34,518 nt of DNA from a virus: IMG/VR virus record IMGVR_UViG_3300037961_003139, positions 1-34,518 of that record; one strand, written 5' to 3'. The notes under the pieces are model-generated. The model made no database searches. It was not told the DNA's origin and saw only the letters and a program-made list of their open reading frames with translations. The translations under genes were made by a program, and so were the position numbers. This document shows positions 22,729 to 32,474 of this stretch, in pieces. Positions within the stretch are counted from its first letter, which is position 1. Each line of letters opens with the position of its first letter.

Positions 22729-25700
22729 ATGGCGAAAACAATACCAAGAAAGTACTCAGGATTTGTAGCAGGTTATTATGATGACTTTAACGCAAGTCGA
22801 GCAATAGCAGATGATAACAATACAACAAATATTACAGGTATTACTGTTCATACAGTTAGCCACTTTGGTAATTCACTAAATGGTGAAGCACGATTAAATC
22901 CAAGATACAAAAAGGCATACAAAGAGCGAGTTGATGGAGATGAAACTCACAACTTGGGTGCTCATGAATTTTTAACAACTGATACTATACGCCATAATCC
23001 AAGTAAGTTTGAAGGAAAGGCTCAACCCTCATATCCCGATGGTATTACACAAGGCAACCGATACCAATTTGGCGCAGACGCAACACTTGAAAACTACCAA
23101 TTGCTAACTAATGGCTACAATACTGCTGGTTCTTATAGCGTTGAATTAGGCAACAACGACCCATCACAAGGCAAAAGTGCGTCTATTACTATACCTGACA
23201 AGGTAGATGCTTCAAATCTATACATTGGGGGTAGTGCGGAAGCAACGGGTAGTGGTGGCGTTGGTGCTACAAATTTATTTCAATATGCTAACATTTGCAG
23301 CGTTCATGTAGGTGAAGTTGGTCCTGATTGTAATACTCAAGGCACATCTGGTAAAGCCAGCGAACCTTTTTCAAAGGCTATCTTAGAACCGATTGAATCT
23401 CTTGATTCAGGAAAACCTTTCCTTGCAATAAATACTCACATCAGAGAAAGTATATCGCTCAAAAGATTGATTTCATATAACGCAAATTTAGGAGCTGCAA
23501 CTGATGGAGATATCTTTGGCGTAAGAATGGCTTGGCGTAATTGGTCTGGATATGATAACGGACAATCTTCAGGTCATTCATACACATTAAGAATGGGATT
23601 TAGAAAAGGTGATTATACAGATAATAAAGGGTTTGATACAGCAACACCTGCAGCATCATACACCTTTACCACATCTTCAAGAAAGCAAGACCCAAACAAC
23701 AGCGGAAATAATTTGACTGTTGAAGCAACGGGGTTAAAAACAGGTTATCAAGATAGAAACCCCTGGTTTAAAAAATCAGCACTAACAGGTTCAATTACAG
23801 CATCTCTTCTAATGTCAGGTGGTGCAGTAGATGGAGGCTACAATGTATTTCAACAAGGCACTACTCCAGAAAGCACTTCGTTTCCTTCTTCTAATGTTTT
23901 GATTGATAAAGCAGACCAACTAAAGCGTTGGGAAATGGAAAACATTTGGAATGATATTGAATTTAAGTTTGATTGGACTGCAGGGACTTATGATGTATTA
24001 CACGATGGAATTGTTGTATCAACCGGAGTAGCAATAGGCACTAACCCAGATACAAGCAATCCATACAAAGCAAATGAAGTATTTGGTTGGGAATTAGTAT
24101 TAAACAGTAGTGGAGATGTTGATGGATTTCAAAATTCAGGCACAAACAGAGAATATACACAAATTACAACTCTTATTGATAGAGCATATCTATGGCGTGA
24201 ATTAGCAGATGCTACAGGTAAAGGCGGAGATACAATAACTCTTAGCAATATGAAAATAACTTATACAGCAAATGGTATATCTCAATGTGGTTTGACACTA
24301 CAAGACGACTATGATAATCTAAATTTGTTCAAAGTATTTGAAGAAGAAACAAATCAAATGCAAGAATTGATGATATTTAGAGATAATATTCATCGCTGCG
24401 TTTGGAGAGGGCATATAGAAAAATACAATACTAAGCAAACAAAGAAAGGAGAAAAACAAATAAGTCTAAGTGCAAGAGATTACTTTGCTGCATTAGATAG
24501 AAGCATACCTGTATGGGAAGTAGGGCAAAGTGCTCAAATAGATGAAACTGAGCCTGTTGGCTGGCGACCATACGAATCTGCAAATATGATTGAAAAGTTG
24601 CACTTTGGAGCAACTTCTCTACAAAGAGGGACAAACACATTAAGTTTTGAAAAACCAAACTATACATTAGATACTTCTTCGAGAATGAGATTAGGTTCAG
24701 CACACCCAATACAACTATACAATGAAGAAGGGGGCGCACCTGATAGGGTTTATGATTTTCACGCAAAATTAATTCTAAAAGGATTTCAAAAAACAGATGA
24801 CAACTACGCTAATCCACAATCCTTAGCAGACCCACTAAGAGTATATGCTGACAATCATGGGTATATTCAAGGAGAATCAATAACCATTACAGGCACTTCA
24901 AACTATAACGGAACATTTACAGTTCATGACCCACAAACAAATTTCTTTTACATTGATACACCGTATGTAGCATCAGGTAAAATTCAAGCAATACACAATC
25001 ATGATGGTTATGAACAAAATAAGCATGTAGATGTTTTAAGAAATTTCTGGTCTGTGCAATTTGCTGAACCATATCCAAATCCAAGACATAATGGAGGCGC
25101 AACTTACATTCAAAACGGACAAACAATAAATCATAATATTGATTGGAGCAATGAAACAATAACAATATCAGATACAAGATTGTTAAGAGGTAATGGAGTA
25201 GCAGGTCAAAGAAATAAAAGGACATCAGCGTTGCCGTCAGATTCATCAGCAACAATAAATGGAGTTAATGTTTTCCCAAGAGTAAATGCAATAGGGGATT
25301 TTGAAACGCCAATACAACTAAAACATTCAAGTCGTTGTCAGCATTTCCCTCAAGGACATAATAGTTTTAACTTAAATCATGGTCTTGTTTATCAACAAGC
25401 AGACATACCAGACCCTGTAAATTCAGTTTTGACAGCAAAGAATTTAGAATGTGGATATATGTATGCACTTATTGATAACAAAGTTAGCAGCAACCCGAAA
25501 GTAGGTAGAGTAACTCAAACATTAGGTCAAGGAGTATCACCGATATTCACAAGAATTCCTTACGACAGTTTCTTTAGAACATATAGCAACAATCTATTAA
25601 GAGGACCTCCAACTGCTGCTAATTGTAATTCTGATAGCGAAGGAGGTGCTATATTCCTTCCTACATATAGAGGACCTGCAGGAGGTTCATCACAACAGGA

Positions 25701-27228
25701 TTTTAATGATTATTGTGCTTGGTTTAAAATTAATTGTTTTAATGATAACGCTTGGTCTCAATGGAGTATGCCTGGTAGCCCAGATTATGCTCATGGCGGA
25801 AGTGAAACTTTAACAAACACTATAACAAAACTATACTTTGAAAACGGCAGCGCAATAAATGTTTATGACTTGTATGTAGGACAAAGAATTGTTTTGCGGT
25901 ATGGTGGTATGGATTCAAACGGAGCTCCTATGACTATATTACAAAACGGGACAGGAAGCCCGCCTTCTGGTTTTTGGACTGGTCATGCTGTATTAGTTTT
26001 TGAAATCACTGGTTTTAGCAATATGCCTACTCCTGGCCAAACTTGGAATTCAAGCACTCACTATCTTGATGTAAGCCAAATAACAAACGGTGGATATGCT
26101 GCAACTTATGCTGATTTAGCAAACTTTTATCCTAATCATGACGATATAAACGGAAATGGAGCTGGAACTCAAGGTAGAGCAAGTTGGTATATCTACGATT
26201 CGCACGACTTAGAATATTGTAATGAAGTGGGACAAGCAGAAATATCTAATGCAAACGCAACGCTCATACAAAATACAAATAGAGCAGTACATTCAAGATG
26301 GATTCAAGATTTGCCTAAGTCATTATGGTTTCAAATGCAATTCGGTAATATCAAAAAAGACAAATTAAGTTATGGTAAAGTCGGGGCAAATGCTAATACA
26401 AATCAAGACATATTATTAGATTCAGATGTCATTCCTACAACATATACAGGAGGTCAAATTTTATACTGCAATTCAAGTGCAAAAATAGCAACCACTAATC
26501 CTGATGGGTCAACCATTCAAGAAATTTTAGTTATGGCAGTTGAAGGAGGCACAGGAGAAATAGTAAATCCAGATGGAACAGTAGATGCTTTTACTTTTAG
26601 TGGTTTAGCCGGATTTGATGCTTCTGATGACACATTTGACAGATTTACAGGCGTAAAGTTTTTATCACAATTTCATGCTGCTGGCAGTAAAATTAGAATT
26701 AGAGAAGTAGAAAGGGACTTTAAGCACATTTGGGTTCTTTGGGCTGATATGCGAAATGACGGAACAGCAGATGCAGATGGTGGATTAAGAAAAAAGAAGT
26801 TTGGTTTGCAGATGCCTATGGCTAATAATTATTCTGTTAGTATAGAATATGTTGATTCGGAAAATCCAGATGGGACTCCTGTGAAGTTTGCTGATTTGGC
26901 TATTGGTTCTGACCTTGATATGTGGGAATTAGATGCTACTCTTGAACCTCATACACAACAACCCTGGTCTGCTTTAGGCTCTAATGCTCTTGGTGGTATT
27001 TATGCTGATTGGGAAAATAAAGCAGGTGCATTTGTAGTTATAGATACATCTAAATTTTGGAATTTGAACACAGGCGCAAACTTAGGAAAGACCGGAAGAA
27101 TAGGTGGAGGAAGAACTGACCTACAAGATTATTACGCAGTAGGTACTGGTTTTCCTATTATGATGGATAATTATTGGGTTGAAGCAATGCCTTCATACAA
27201 AACAGTTCAATACCCCTACGACAATTAG
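22729..27228 (+). CDS. Tail hub protein, N-terminal part, with lectin-like and other inserts
   Basis: 1499 aa, beta-rich. Visible parts: an N-terminal tip module; a ConA/LamG-like jelly roll at about 240-500 with EFKFDWTAGTYDVLHDG (about 413-429); a first gp27-like hub domain at about 506-600 (CGLTLQDDYDNLNLFKVF, CVWRGHIEKYN, ARDYFAALDRSIPVWEVG); a small YNGTFTVHDP module (about 709-745); then long unrecognised regions. It would form the tail tip and base of the tube and contact the host. It stops at 27228 while the -1 frame reads on without a stop from 27183 into the next hub gene, which holds the second gp27-like part. It is therefore probably one half of an interrupted or frameshifted hub. 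Confidence 0.75.
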   Translation: MAKTIPRKYSGFVAGYYDDFNASRAIADDNNTTNITGITVHTVSHFGNSLNGEARLNPRYKKAYKERVDGDETHNLGAHEFLTTDTIRHNPSKFEGKAQPSYPDGITQGNRYQFGADATLENYQLLTNGYNTAGSYSVELGNNDPSQGKSASITIPDKVDASNLYIGGSAEATGSGGVGATNLFQYANICSVHVGEVGPDCNTQGTSGKASEPFSKAILEPIESLDSGKPFLAINTHIRESISLKRLISYNANLGAATDGDIFGVRMAWRNWSGYDNGQSSGHSYTLRMGFRKGDYTDNKGFDTATPAASYTFTTSSRKQDPNNSGNNLTVEATGLKTGYQDRNPWFKKSALTGSITASLLMSGGAVDGGYNVFQQGTTPESTSFPSSNVLIDKADQLKRWEMENIWNDIEFKFDWTAGTYDVLHDGIVVSTGVAIGTNPDTSNPYKANEVFGWELVLNSSGDVDGFQNSGTNREYTQITTLIDRAYLWRELADATGKGGDTITLSNMKITYTANGISQCGLTLQDDYDNLNLFKVFEEETNQMQELMIFRDNIHRCVWRGHIEKYNTKQTKKGEKQISLSARDYFAALDRSIPVWEVGQSAQIDETEPVGWRPYESANMIEKLHFGATSLQRGTNTLSFEKPNYTLDTSSRMRLGSAHPIQLYNEEGGAPDRVYDFHAKLILKGFQKTDDNYANPQSLADPLRVYADNHGYIQGESITITGTSNYNGTFTVHDPQTNFFYIDTPYVASGKIQAIHNHDGYEQNKHVDVLRNFWSVQFAEPYPNPRHNGGATYIQNGQTINHNIDWSNETITISDTRLLRGNGVAGQRNKRTSALPSDSSATINGVNVFPRVNAIGDFETPIQLKHSSRCQHFPQGHNSFNLNHGLVYQQADIPDPVNSVLTAKNLECGYMYALIDNKVSSNPKVGRVTQTLGQGVSPIFTRIPYDSFFRTYSNNLLRGPPTAANCNSDSEGGAIFLPTYRGPAGGSSQQDFNDYCAWFKINCFNDNAWSQWSMPGSPDYAHGGSETLTNTITKLYFENGSAINVYDLYVGQRIVLRYGGMDSNGAPMTILQNGTGSPPSGFWTGHAVLVFEITGFSNMPTPGQTWNSSTHYLDVSQITNGGYAATYADLANFYPNHDDINGNGAGTQGRASWYIYDSHDLEYCNEVGQAEISNANATLIQNTNRAVHSRWIQDLPKSLWFQMQFGNIKKDKLSYGKVGANANTNQDILLDSDVIPTTYTGGQILYCNSSAKIATTNPDGSTIQEILVMAVEGGTGEIVNPDGTVDAFTFSGLAGFDASDDTFDRFTGVKFLSQFHAAGSKIRIREVERDFKHIWVLWADMRNDGTADADGGLRKKKFGLQMPMANNYSVSIEYVDSENPDGTPVKFADLAIGSDLDMWELDATLEPHTQQPWSALGSNALGGIYADWENKAGAFVVIDTSKFWNLNTGANLGKTGRIGGGRTDLQDYYAVGTGFPIMMDNYWVEAMPSYKTVQYPYDN

Positions 27229-27263
27229 ATTTTATACACGATGCAAGCCCCGTTGTTCAAAGT

Positions 27264-30200
27264 ATGCCTCAACTATTTGGAAGTATTAACAGGTTATTTA
27301 TTGACGATGTTACTGAATGGAATGATAGTGGAGTTGGTAGAATTGTCGGAGTGGCTGGGACAGGGACAGGCAGACAAACCTTTAATTGGTTTTACAGTTG
27401 GTCTGGTAAAAATTCTACTGATAATTATTTGGATAATGTTATTATTCAAGCAGTTCAACCAAGTCAAATACAAACTCAACAACAAAGAAAGGCTTTGGCT
27501 CAAACTATGCAAATGAATAATAATACTACAACTCCAATAACAATAAATTTAGATGATTATGACAGTTTAACTGCATATAACACAATAGCATCTCTTAACG
27601 GAATGAGGTTTATGATGCGTGTTTCTGGTAAGGTTCAAAATGAAAATAGCGGAACATGGTTTGAAAGCTCAAAGATTAGGTTTTTGAATATGCTATCACA
27701 AACAAAAAATTGGCTGGGTAAGTCTCACTTAACAGGAATTTCATCTATGAAGAATGTTCCTATGACAAAGACAATGAATATTAATGGTTCTCAAGTGTTT
27801 GGAAACCCTAATTGGACTCACAATAATACAAACTTTGACACATTTGGCAGCGTTGTAGAGGCAAAAGGCACTACAACCTTTGGTGCTATCAACAAAATAC
27901 AAAAAGCAACAGGTACAGGTATTAAAGGAAACGGTCAAACATTTACTTATCAAATTGGTCCTGATGGCAGGCTTGATTTAAGACCTGGATATAATGCTTT
28001 CTTTAACTTTGATAGAAGTGTTTTGAATATATCTAATATGAACACATCTATACAACAAAAAGTAACTCATGTAAGAGTTTACTTTAATGATTCTAAGTCG
28101 TATTGTGATTATCCAACAGTAGACAATACTACTGAAAATATAAGATGGAAAATTCTTGATATGCCTCAAGTGGGGACTTTAGACGAAGCCAAATATGTTG
28201 CTAAACAAGAATACTTAAAATCAAAGAAAGCACCACTTTCTCTAAACGCTAAAATAGTGCGAGGAACGCAATCAAATGATGTCATGCTTGATGGTGCAAG
28301 GTATGGGTATATTGCTGACCCACAAAGGACAGTATACGGGCAGTGGCCACACTTTATGATGGGAAGAATGAACAATAACTTTTTCCCTGGCTCGGTAAGT
28401 GCTTTAGACGGGCAACTAAACAATACAGGAACTGCTCTTGTTGGTTCATCAGGAAGAGATGCTTCAGTTGTAAATGCTTCAGATGAAATTACTTGGGCTG
28501 GAAATAATTATTGGTATGGTGCAAACAGCCTTGCTAATGCTATTGAAGTGGTGCATATACCTCAAAACCTACCAAAATACAGCATGACAACAGGCAATCA
28601 ATTAAGATTTTTTATTACAGTAGACGGTCAAATGCAAAGCACTCCTACTGCAACCACATTAGAAGAAGCAGCACAATATGCAAAGTTTAAGTTAATTGTT
28701 ATTGACCCAATATTCGTTGATGATGCTACAAGAAATGCTGGCTTTGTTCTTTCAAATGGTGTTGACTCTAATGGAGACCCTAACTTAATTGGCGAAGCAG
28801 AATTGTTTGGTTTAGCACAAAGAGGTGGGGTAGAATATGTAGCAGCAGTAAGTGCTGCTGGTCAAGGTCATAGTGCTTCTTCTGATGTAGCGTCAGAGAC
28901 AACCTTCGGTTCATTACAAAATGGTTTTGTTGAAGTAAATTTACCGCCTACATACGCATTCGGGTCAAACATTGTAAATAAAATAATAGTGTCAATAAAC
29001 AGAGATTACCTGGAATCACTGATTAGAAAAAGATGTGGTGATTCAGTAGCAGATGTTCTTAAGCCCGCCCATACTCATATACCTTCAGAGGGCGTTTCAG
29101 GTTTCCACTTCTTAACCTCTTCAATAAATTCTAAGTCTATTTTCCCTCTTGGTGGAAGATACTACAATGAATTTGGGGAAGGTACTGTCGCCAGAACAGT
29201 GTGGTATGCGCCACGATTAATAATAACTGATGACATAAACTTTAGAACAAGTACTGCTTTAACATACAGTGATGAAGCGTATGGTTTTGTCAATAAACCT
29301 ATGATTATTAATTCCGTAAATTGGGAAGTAAATGCTCTTGGGTATGAACAAGTTATGCTTGGTTTAACCACAGACGAATCTCACTTCCTAAGCAATTTAG
29401 GTTCAATGTTTTTAACACCTCCTATTATCAAAGACCCACCTCAAGCACCTTACAGTGCTGGAGGCACTACTTCTGGTCGTGGTGGTGAAACAGGCGAAGA
29501 AGGAGAACCTGTCCCACCATCAGGAAACCCAATTGGGCCTGTTCCGCTACCAGACGGAGGTTCATTCCAACCTACATTCCCACCTGGTCTTGTAGGAAAT
29601 CAAGCAAATTCTATTACTGGAAATATAGTAAATAATATTGGGATTAATAACTTTTCACAAGGCGCACTTGATAGAATTAGAGGTAAAATGGATTTCCCTG
29701 TTGGTACAGGTGAATGGGGATTATTAGGCCAAGAAAGACCACAACCAGCACTCATAGGAAGTCAGTTTTTGATTTCTAATGATGGTGCTTTTACTCCTTC
29801 GGCTGGCAGCGCTTCTTTAAGCGAAACCGGAATAGTATTGCCTGGCAGAACCTTTTCTGGTAGCGAATCGGCACAATCAGAATATTCAGAAGTTTCTGGA
29901 ATACAAGTAATACCAAACAATATTACTTCTGCCAATGTTGTTGTTGAGGCTATGATTGATACAGCAATGCACTCCGAACCTACTACAAGCGAAGTAAATC
30001 CAGATGAAAAGATTAAGCCAGCTGCAGAAAACTATCATCATCAAGACACAGGAAGATTTGCTGTGGTTTTTTGTACTGTAAACTGTCTTGAAACTGGTTC
30101 ATCGGTTGAACAAACAACTGTAATACCCGTTAGTGAAAATGGAGTAAAATATACGCTATTTAGCAACAAAGTTGAAGGTGGCGATATACCTGGAAATCAC

Positions 30201-30356
30201 TTAGAAGTGCTAATTAGAAGAGTAGCAGGTGATGGTCAAGATTCTGCTGATTTACAATCTGTAAAGTTAAAATCAATATCGGTTAGCATGAATGTTCAAA
30301 ATGACGCTACGGAAGGAGCATCATCATTTTTCAACTCTAATGTAGCCCCCCGTTGA
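27264..30356 (+). CDS. Tail hub protein, C-terminal part
   Basis: 1030 aa from the first in-frame ATG. A second gp27-like hub block lies at about 225-330 (TFTYQIGPDGRLDLRPGYNA, TSIQQKVTHVRVYFND, EAKYVAKQEYLKSKKAPL). A further beta-region follows, then a Gly/Pro linker at about 720-776 (EEGEPVPPSGNPIGPVPLPD) and a C-terminal beta-sandwich. No Shine-Dalgarno precedes 27264. In the same frame, codons upstream back to 27183 are open and read as protein (QLDFIHDASPVVQS just before the ATG), without any ATG, GTG or TTG. This gene is therefore probably the continuation of the preceding one through a -1 shift or a missing base, giving about 2540 aa. It ends the virion operon. Confidence 0.75.
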   Translation: MPQLFGSINRLFIDDVTEWNDSGVGRIVGVAGTGTGRQTFNWFYSWSGKNSTDNYLDNVIIQAVQPSQIQTQQQRKALAQTMQMNNNTTTPITINLDDYDSLTAYNTIASLNGMRFMMRVSGKVQNENSGTWFESSKIRFLNMLSQTKNWLGKSHLTGISSMKNVPMTKTMNINGSQVFGNPNWTHNNTNFDTFGSVVEAKGTTTFGAINKIQKATGTGIKGNGQTFTYQIGPDGRLDLRPGYNAFFNFDRSVLNISNMNTSIQQKVTHVRVYFNDSKSYCDYPTVDNTTENIRWKILDMPQVGTLDEAKYVAKQEYLKSKKAPLSLNAKIVRGTQSNDVMLDGARYGYIADPQRTVYGQWPHFMMGRMNNNFFPGSVSALDGQLNNTGTALVGSSGRDASVVNASDEITWAGNNYWYGANSLANAIEVVHIPQNLPKYSMTTGNQLRFFITVDGQMQSTPTATTLEEAAQYAKFKLIVIDPIFVDDATRNAGFVLSNGVDSNGDPNLIGEAELFGLAQRGGVEYVAAVSAAGQGHSASSDVASETTFGSLQNGFVEVNLPPTYAFGSNIVNKIIVSINRDYLESLIRKRCGDSVADVLKPAHTHIPSEGVSGFHFLTSSINSKSIFPLGGRYYNEFGEGTVARTVWYAPRLIITDDINFRTSTALTYSDEAYGFVNKPMIINSVNWEVNALGYEQVMLGLTTDESHFLSNLGSMFLTPPIIKDPPQAPYSAGGTTSGRGGETGEEGEPVPPSGNPIGPVPLPDGGSFQPTFPPGLVGNQANSITGNIVNNIGINNFSQGALDRIRGKMDFPVGTGEWGLLGQERPQPALIGSQFLISNDGAFTPSAGSASLSETGIVLPGRTFSGSESAQSEYSEVSGIQVIPNNITSANVVVEAMIDTAMHSEPTTSEVNPDEKIKPAAENYHHQDTGRFAVVFCTVNCLETGSSVEQTTVIPVSENGVKYTLFSNKVEGGDIPGNHLEVLIRRVAGDGQDSADLQSVKLKSISVSMNVQNDATEGASSFFNSNVAPR

Positions 30357-30361
30357 AATAA

Positions 30362-30415
30362 ATAAATAATAAAAAAATATAACGCTGTACTGCGTTTATT
30401 TATTTTTATATACAC
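30362..30415. terminator. Bidirectional terminator between converging operons, hairpin element copy C
   Basis: The stem AACGC (30381-30385) / GCGTT (30392-30396) with loop TGTACT is flanked on both sides by AAATAAATAA-type and TTTATTTATTTTTAT tracts, so either transcript meets a hairpin and a T-rich tail. The segment 30384-30401 matches the terminator copy after the 48-aa gene at 16 of 18 bases. It separates the rightward virion operon from the leftward ERCC4 gene. Confidence 0.7.
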
Positions 30416-30419
30416 AAAA

Positions 30420-31121
30420 TTAAATAGAATTTCTTAGATTTAATATTGCTTTGGCCTTAGCCCTGCCTATACCTTTTACAGACATAAGTTGCTTTTGTGT
30501 AGTGCGACTACGCAGTATTTTTGGTAGCGAGCCAAACTTGTCCAGCAAATCTTGAGCATTTTTTATGCTTACACCTCTAACCGCAGAAAGTGCTGCAACC
30601 CTATCATCAATTGCTGGTTTTGAATTGCTGCGTATAGTAGGTTTAGATATTCCTTTTACAGTTGCTTGATAATGAGTACCTGCTAAAAAGTCCACCATCT
30701 CATCCATGCTGTCTAACTCCATATACTTAATACGGGGAAAATTGCTGTAAAATTCACGCTTAAATTTTTTGATGACGGCAACCATACGGGCTATTTCTCT
30801 GACCGCTTCAGCACCACCCAGATGTCGCCCCTTTTTCATCGGTTTTAGTTTTTTGTTATAGACAACCAGCATAGGATTTTCAAAGGTTTCCTGTAATTCT
30901 ACTAATTGTGCTACTATCGTGCGAGTTCTGCCATGACCCATAATTGAGTGGTATAAATCGTTGATTTCCTTAGCCTCAATACCTGTTTTTCCGATGACAT
31001 AATCACCGGATTTCATGCGACACACTTTTGCGAAGCCTGTTTTTTCTAATTCTGAATCGCCACACTTAGCGAGGATTTTTTGGATTATAACGGGGTTTTC
31101 CCTGTCATCAACCATTAGCAT
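30420..31121 (-). CDS. ERCC4-type structure-specific nuclease with helix-hairpin-helix domain
   Basis: 233 aa. The N-terminal nuclease domain has DDRE (5-8), GD (39-40) and E49-A50-K51 with D55, the XPF/Mus81/Hef pattern GD...ERKxxxD, but with Ala in place of the Arg. The C-terminal 65 residues hold two helix-hairpin-helix motifs (LSAVRGVSIKNAQDLLDKFG and MSVKGIGRAKAKAILN). Relatives cut branched DNA such as flaps and forks. A virus would use it to resolve replication or packaging intermediates. A TATA box at 31144-31151, about 27 bases upstream of the first ATG, suggests a leaderless message of its own, although it also lies behind the primase operon. A second ATG two codons on is possible. 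Confidence 0.85.
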   Translation of the reverse strand: MLMVDDRENPVIIQKILAKCGDSELEKTGFAKVCRMKSGDYVIGKTGIEAKEINDLYHSIMGHGRTRTIVAQLVELQETFENPMLVVYNKKLKPMKKGRHLGGAEAVREIARMVAVIKKFKREFYSNFPRIKYMELDSMDEMVDFLAGTHYQATVKGISKPTIRSNSKPAIDDRVAALSAVRGVSIKNAQDLLDKFGSLPKILRSRTTQKQLMSVKGIGRAKAKAILNLRNSI

Positions 31122-31143
31122 ATATAGTCGTTGAGTATAAACT

Positions 31144-31151
31144 CATATAAA
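31144..31151 (-). promoter_or_regulatory. TATA box of the ERCC4 nuclease gene
   Basis: TTTATATG on the - strand, about 27 bases before the ATG at 31121. It fits a leaderless archaeal promoter internal to the replication block. Confidence 0.6.
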
Positions 31152-31155
31152 GGCT

Positions 31156-31434
31156 TCATAGATATTCGGGCTTAAGATACCACAGGCATACTGCTTGACC
31201 GCTTTTTCCTACCTTACCTTCCCATCTCATTTCAGTCCAAACGAACCTATTGTCCCACCTTAAGACTTGACCAGCAGCAATAGAATTAGGAACTCCGCTT
31301 GTTCCGCTTCTGCCGTTTCTTTTCAAGTGTGAAATATACCTGTCAATCAATGTATCTACTATGAATTCTTCTCCTGTTTCTCGAATCAACTTGGCTGAAA
31401 AATCCCTAAACCTCTTAAACTTCTTTGCTTTCAT
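31156..31434 (-). CDS. Small basic protein, possible winged helix (92 aa)
   Basis: From the ATG at 31434, which lies two bases after the primase stop with GAAGTGTGA before it. An upstream in-frame start at 31470 inside the primase gene is less likely. The basic N-terminus (MKAKKFKRFRDFSAKLIRE) is followed by helices (FIVDTLIDRYISHLKRNG), then a strand-rich end with WDNRFVWTEMRWEGKVG and CLWYLKPEYL. The helix-helix-wing order suggests a small winged-helix DNA-binding fold. No family is recognised. Confidence 0.6.
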   Translation of the reverse strand: MKAKKFKRFRDFSAKLIRETGEEFIVDTLIDRYISHLKRNGRSGTSGVPNSIAAGQVLRWDNRFVWTEMRWEGKVGKSGQAVCLWYLKPEYL

Positions 31435-31436
31435 TT

Positions 31437-32474
31437 TCACACTTCCATAGTCCCATCGTCTCTCCAACAACTGCCTTTACACCAGCCTCTGCGTTGTATT
31501 ACCCTACAACTTGGAGGATTCTTAAGTCTTATCAAAGACCTTACTGCCTTGCGAGTTATTGAAGCGTTATAGTCAATCCAATTCAGCGTTTCAATGTAAG
31601 AACAGATTGAATCTTCTATTTCTTGCTGTTGTTCATCGGATATAGTGTCTGGGTCTGCAAACCAACGCATATTGTGAGCCATCTCAGTTACCAGAAATAT
31701 TCTTGCCTGATGTTCAGGGTTTGGTTGCTTGATTGTGCTATTGATACAGGGTGGTAGAGGGACTTCGCCTGCAAGCCCAACGGAAAATGCCCCACAAATG
31801 CGTTCTACGGGCTTTGTTTGCTTTGGGTGGGTATTGACCCAATCAACCAAATTAAACGCCATAGAAGCCACAGGAATGCCTAAAAACGGGCAATAATCTT
31901 TAGGGGCTTCGGAAGGGTGGGAAGGAATAGAATAATCATGTGGATTTTTCATAAATTCATGGGTGTCAATCATAACAGCCCAGCGTTTGCGAGATGGATT
32001 GTATGTATTAGGAATACGGGTCAATTTTTCAGCATAACCAATACCGTCAAGCGACCTCAAGCCTTCAGCCATCTTTGCTTCATAGCGTTGTAATTCCGCA
32101 GACCAATGCACACCACTAACAGTTTGTGAGAACATTTGGTGAACATGAAACCCACGACCTGTCGCAACTACTCTTACATCAGAATCAGGGTAGTCCTCGT
32201 AAATCCTTCGTATTAGCAAGGCAACATCATCTTTGACCTCAGGCATTTGAACACCGTTCTTCCCTAAGTCAAAATCCCACCATGCTCTATCTATCAAAGC
32301 AGTTGAATAGTCCGGTCTATTATCAGGATTGAGTTTAGTGAAGGCGTATAGGGAAGTGTAGCACGAGGATTTACTACCCAAAACAGACAAATATTTGTCA
32401 AATTCCCTTTGACTATAACACATTGACCTCTTGAGGCCTATTTGTCTGGGAAATTGCATCTGCATAGTAATCAT
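31437..32474 (-). CDS. Archaeo-eukaryotic primase fused to a PriL-like Fe-S domain
   Basis: 345 aa. The catalytic part shows the AEP motifs: WWDFD (65-69, metal-binding D67 and D69), TGRGFHVH (105-112, the second motif with H110) and RIPNTYNPSRKRW (153-165) followed by D170. The C-terminal 120 residues resemble the PriL C-terminal domain: PPC at 241-243, then a helical region with EHQARIFLVTEMAHN, then PPSC (320-323), WC (332) and C336, four cysteines able to hold a 4Fe-4S cluster. Thus PriS-like and PriL-like functions sit in one chain, as in the PolpTN2 plasmid primase. It would lay primers for the viral PolB. Its ATG overlaps the stop of the zinc-ribbon gene (ATGA). Confidence 0.87.
   Translation of the reverse strand: MITMQMQFPRQIGLKRSMCYSQREFDKYLSVLGSKSSCYTSLYAFTKLNPDNRPDYSTALIDRAWWDFDLGKNGVQMPEVKDDVALLIRRIYEDYPDSDVRVVATGRGFHVHQMFSQTVSGVHWSAELQRYEAKMAEGLRSLDGIGYAEKLTRIPNTYNPSRKRWAVMIDTHEFMKNPHDYSIPSHPSEAPKDYCPFLGIPVASMAFNLVDWVNTHPKQTKPVERICGAFSVGLAGEVPLPPCINSTIKQPNPEHQARIFLVTEMAHNMRWFADPDTISDEQQQEIEDSICSYIETLNWIDYNASITRKAVRSLIRLKNPPSCRVIQRRGWCKGSCWRDDGTMEV

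Noticed and set aside
27198-27219. Slippery site for recoding in the hub (AAAACA or CCCCTAC)
   Set aside because: Neither fits X XXY YYZ in the reading frame, and no downstream stem is evident. A base deletion is simpler, so no site is annotated.
27241-27516. Rightward 91-codon frame at the start of the second hub part
   Set aside because: It overlaps the hub frame that carries recognisable protein. It is probably an out-of-frame shadow despite its hydrophobic look.
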